Below the pieces are notes generated by a model. That model searched no databases. It was not told the origin of the DNA and worked only from the letters and a program-made list of their open reading frames with translations. Below, in pieces: positions 63,879-64,000 of a stretch of 64,000 nt of DNA (positions are counted from its first letter, which is position 1; every line of letters starts with the position of its first letter). Position numbers and translations under genes: made by a program. Origin of the DNA: Planctomycetota bacterium (GTDB lineage: Bacteria > Planctomycetota > SZUA-567); contig JAIRTL010000097.1 of assembly GCA_031254915.1 (NCBI GenBank), forward strand, positions 1 through 64,000. The letters are read 5' to 3'.

Positions 63879-64000
63879 ATGACCTGCGCCTGCGCCGACG
63901 ACGAACACCGGGGCCTCGTCGCCTTCCGCGGAACAAGGGCGACGCTGCTTGGAGAAATCGGGCGGATCGGCATGCCGGCGTCCGACTTCGCGGTTTTCGA
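63879..64000 (+). CDS. Start of an unidentified gene, cut by the window end
   Basis: ATG 63879 has AAGGA about 9 nt upstream and lies 18 bp after the amidase stop, so it is likely cotranscribed. Forty codons are visible, reading MTCACADDEHRGLVAFRGTR then ATLLGEIGRIGMPASDFAVF. The early Cys-x-Cys is followed by a neutral mixed region. I do not recognise a family from so little sequence. Confidence 0.55.
   Translation, partial: MTCACADDEHRGLVAFRGTRATLLGEIGRIGMPASDFAVF

Overview
The window is about 64 kb of GC-rich (roughly two thirds G+C) bacterial chromosome, densely packed with housekeeping and metabolic genes. I saw no rRNA, tRNA, CRISPR array, insertion sequence, integrase or prophage gene. 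Many start codons are GTG or TTG with clear Shine-Dalgarno sequences, and co-directional genes often overlap by ATGA. The content fits a free-living or host-associated Gram-negative-type bacterium: SurA/PpiD-like chaperone, RseP, lipoproteins, periplasmic zinc and sugar binding proteins, MEP isoprenoid genes. The giant TPR/transglutaminase-like proteins, the long TM coiled-coil protein, the divergent omega subunit and the membrane pyrophosphatase hint at the PVC side of the tree (Planctomycetota, Lentisphaerota, Kiritimatiellota). This is a weak inference, because no marker gene settles it.

Layout. 0.2-9.3 kb (minus strand): an SLC13/ArsB-type ion permease with a PTS-EIIA/CBS regulator, a CheD-receiver fusion, a SurA/PpiD-like periplasmic folding factor and a GH57 glycoside hydrolase. 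9.4-19.1 kb (plus): ispE, a methyltransferase, znuABC zinc import, mnmG, a K+-dependent membrane pyrophosphatase and rpoZ. 19.2-24.3 kb (plus): a sugar isomerase/epimerase followed by a complete ribose/xylose-class ABC importer with its own promoter, operator-like palindromes and terminator. 24.3-27.9 kb (minus): MFS exporter, rhamnulokinase-like kinase, methyltransferase. 28.1-34.3 kb (plus): two lipoproteins and a 926-residue TM coiled-coil protein. 34.2-35.9 kb (minus): GNAT and ychF. 36.1-41.9 kb (plus): ribE, argH-dxr and an enlarged rseP. 41.9-48.3 kb (minus): hisF-hisH, argD-argB, a xylulokinase-like kinase and a CheR-like methyltransferase. 48.5-64 kb (plus): holA, nadB, two giant paralogous DUF3857/transglutaminase-like TPR proteins, a CorA-like transporter, recR, alr, rsmE, a membrane-anchored amidase and the start of one more gene.

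How the genes work together. Arginine (argB, argD, argH), histidine (hisH, hisF), NAD (nadB), riboflavin (ribE) and isoprenoid (ispE, dxr) genes indicate a biosynthetically capable cell. The sugar ABC importer, isomerase and two FGGY kinases point to uptake of pentoses or methylpentoses. CheD-receiver and CheR are the only chemotaxis-type genes here and lie 43 kb apart.

The most unusual features are non-coding. One family of about 120-bp elements has three long and four short copies, and a second family of about 120 bp has two copies. Most copies lie just upstream of start codons, usually in the same orientation relative to the downstream gene. The most unusual proteins are the twin giant transglutaminase-like proteins, both of which have lost the catalytic cysteine.
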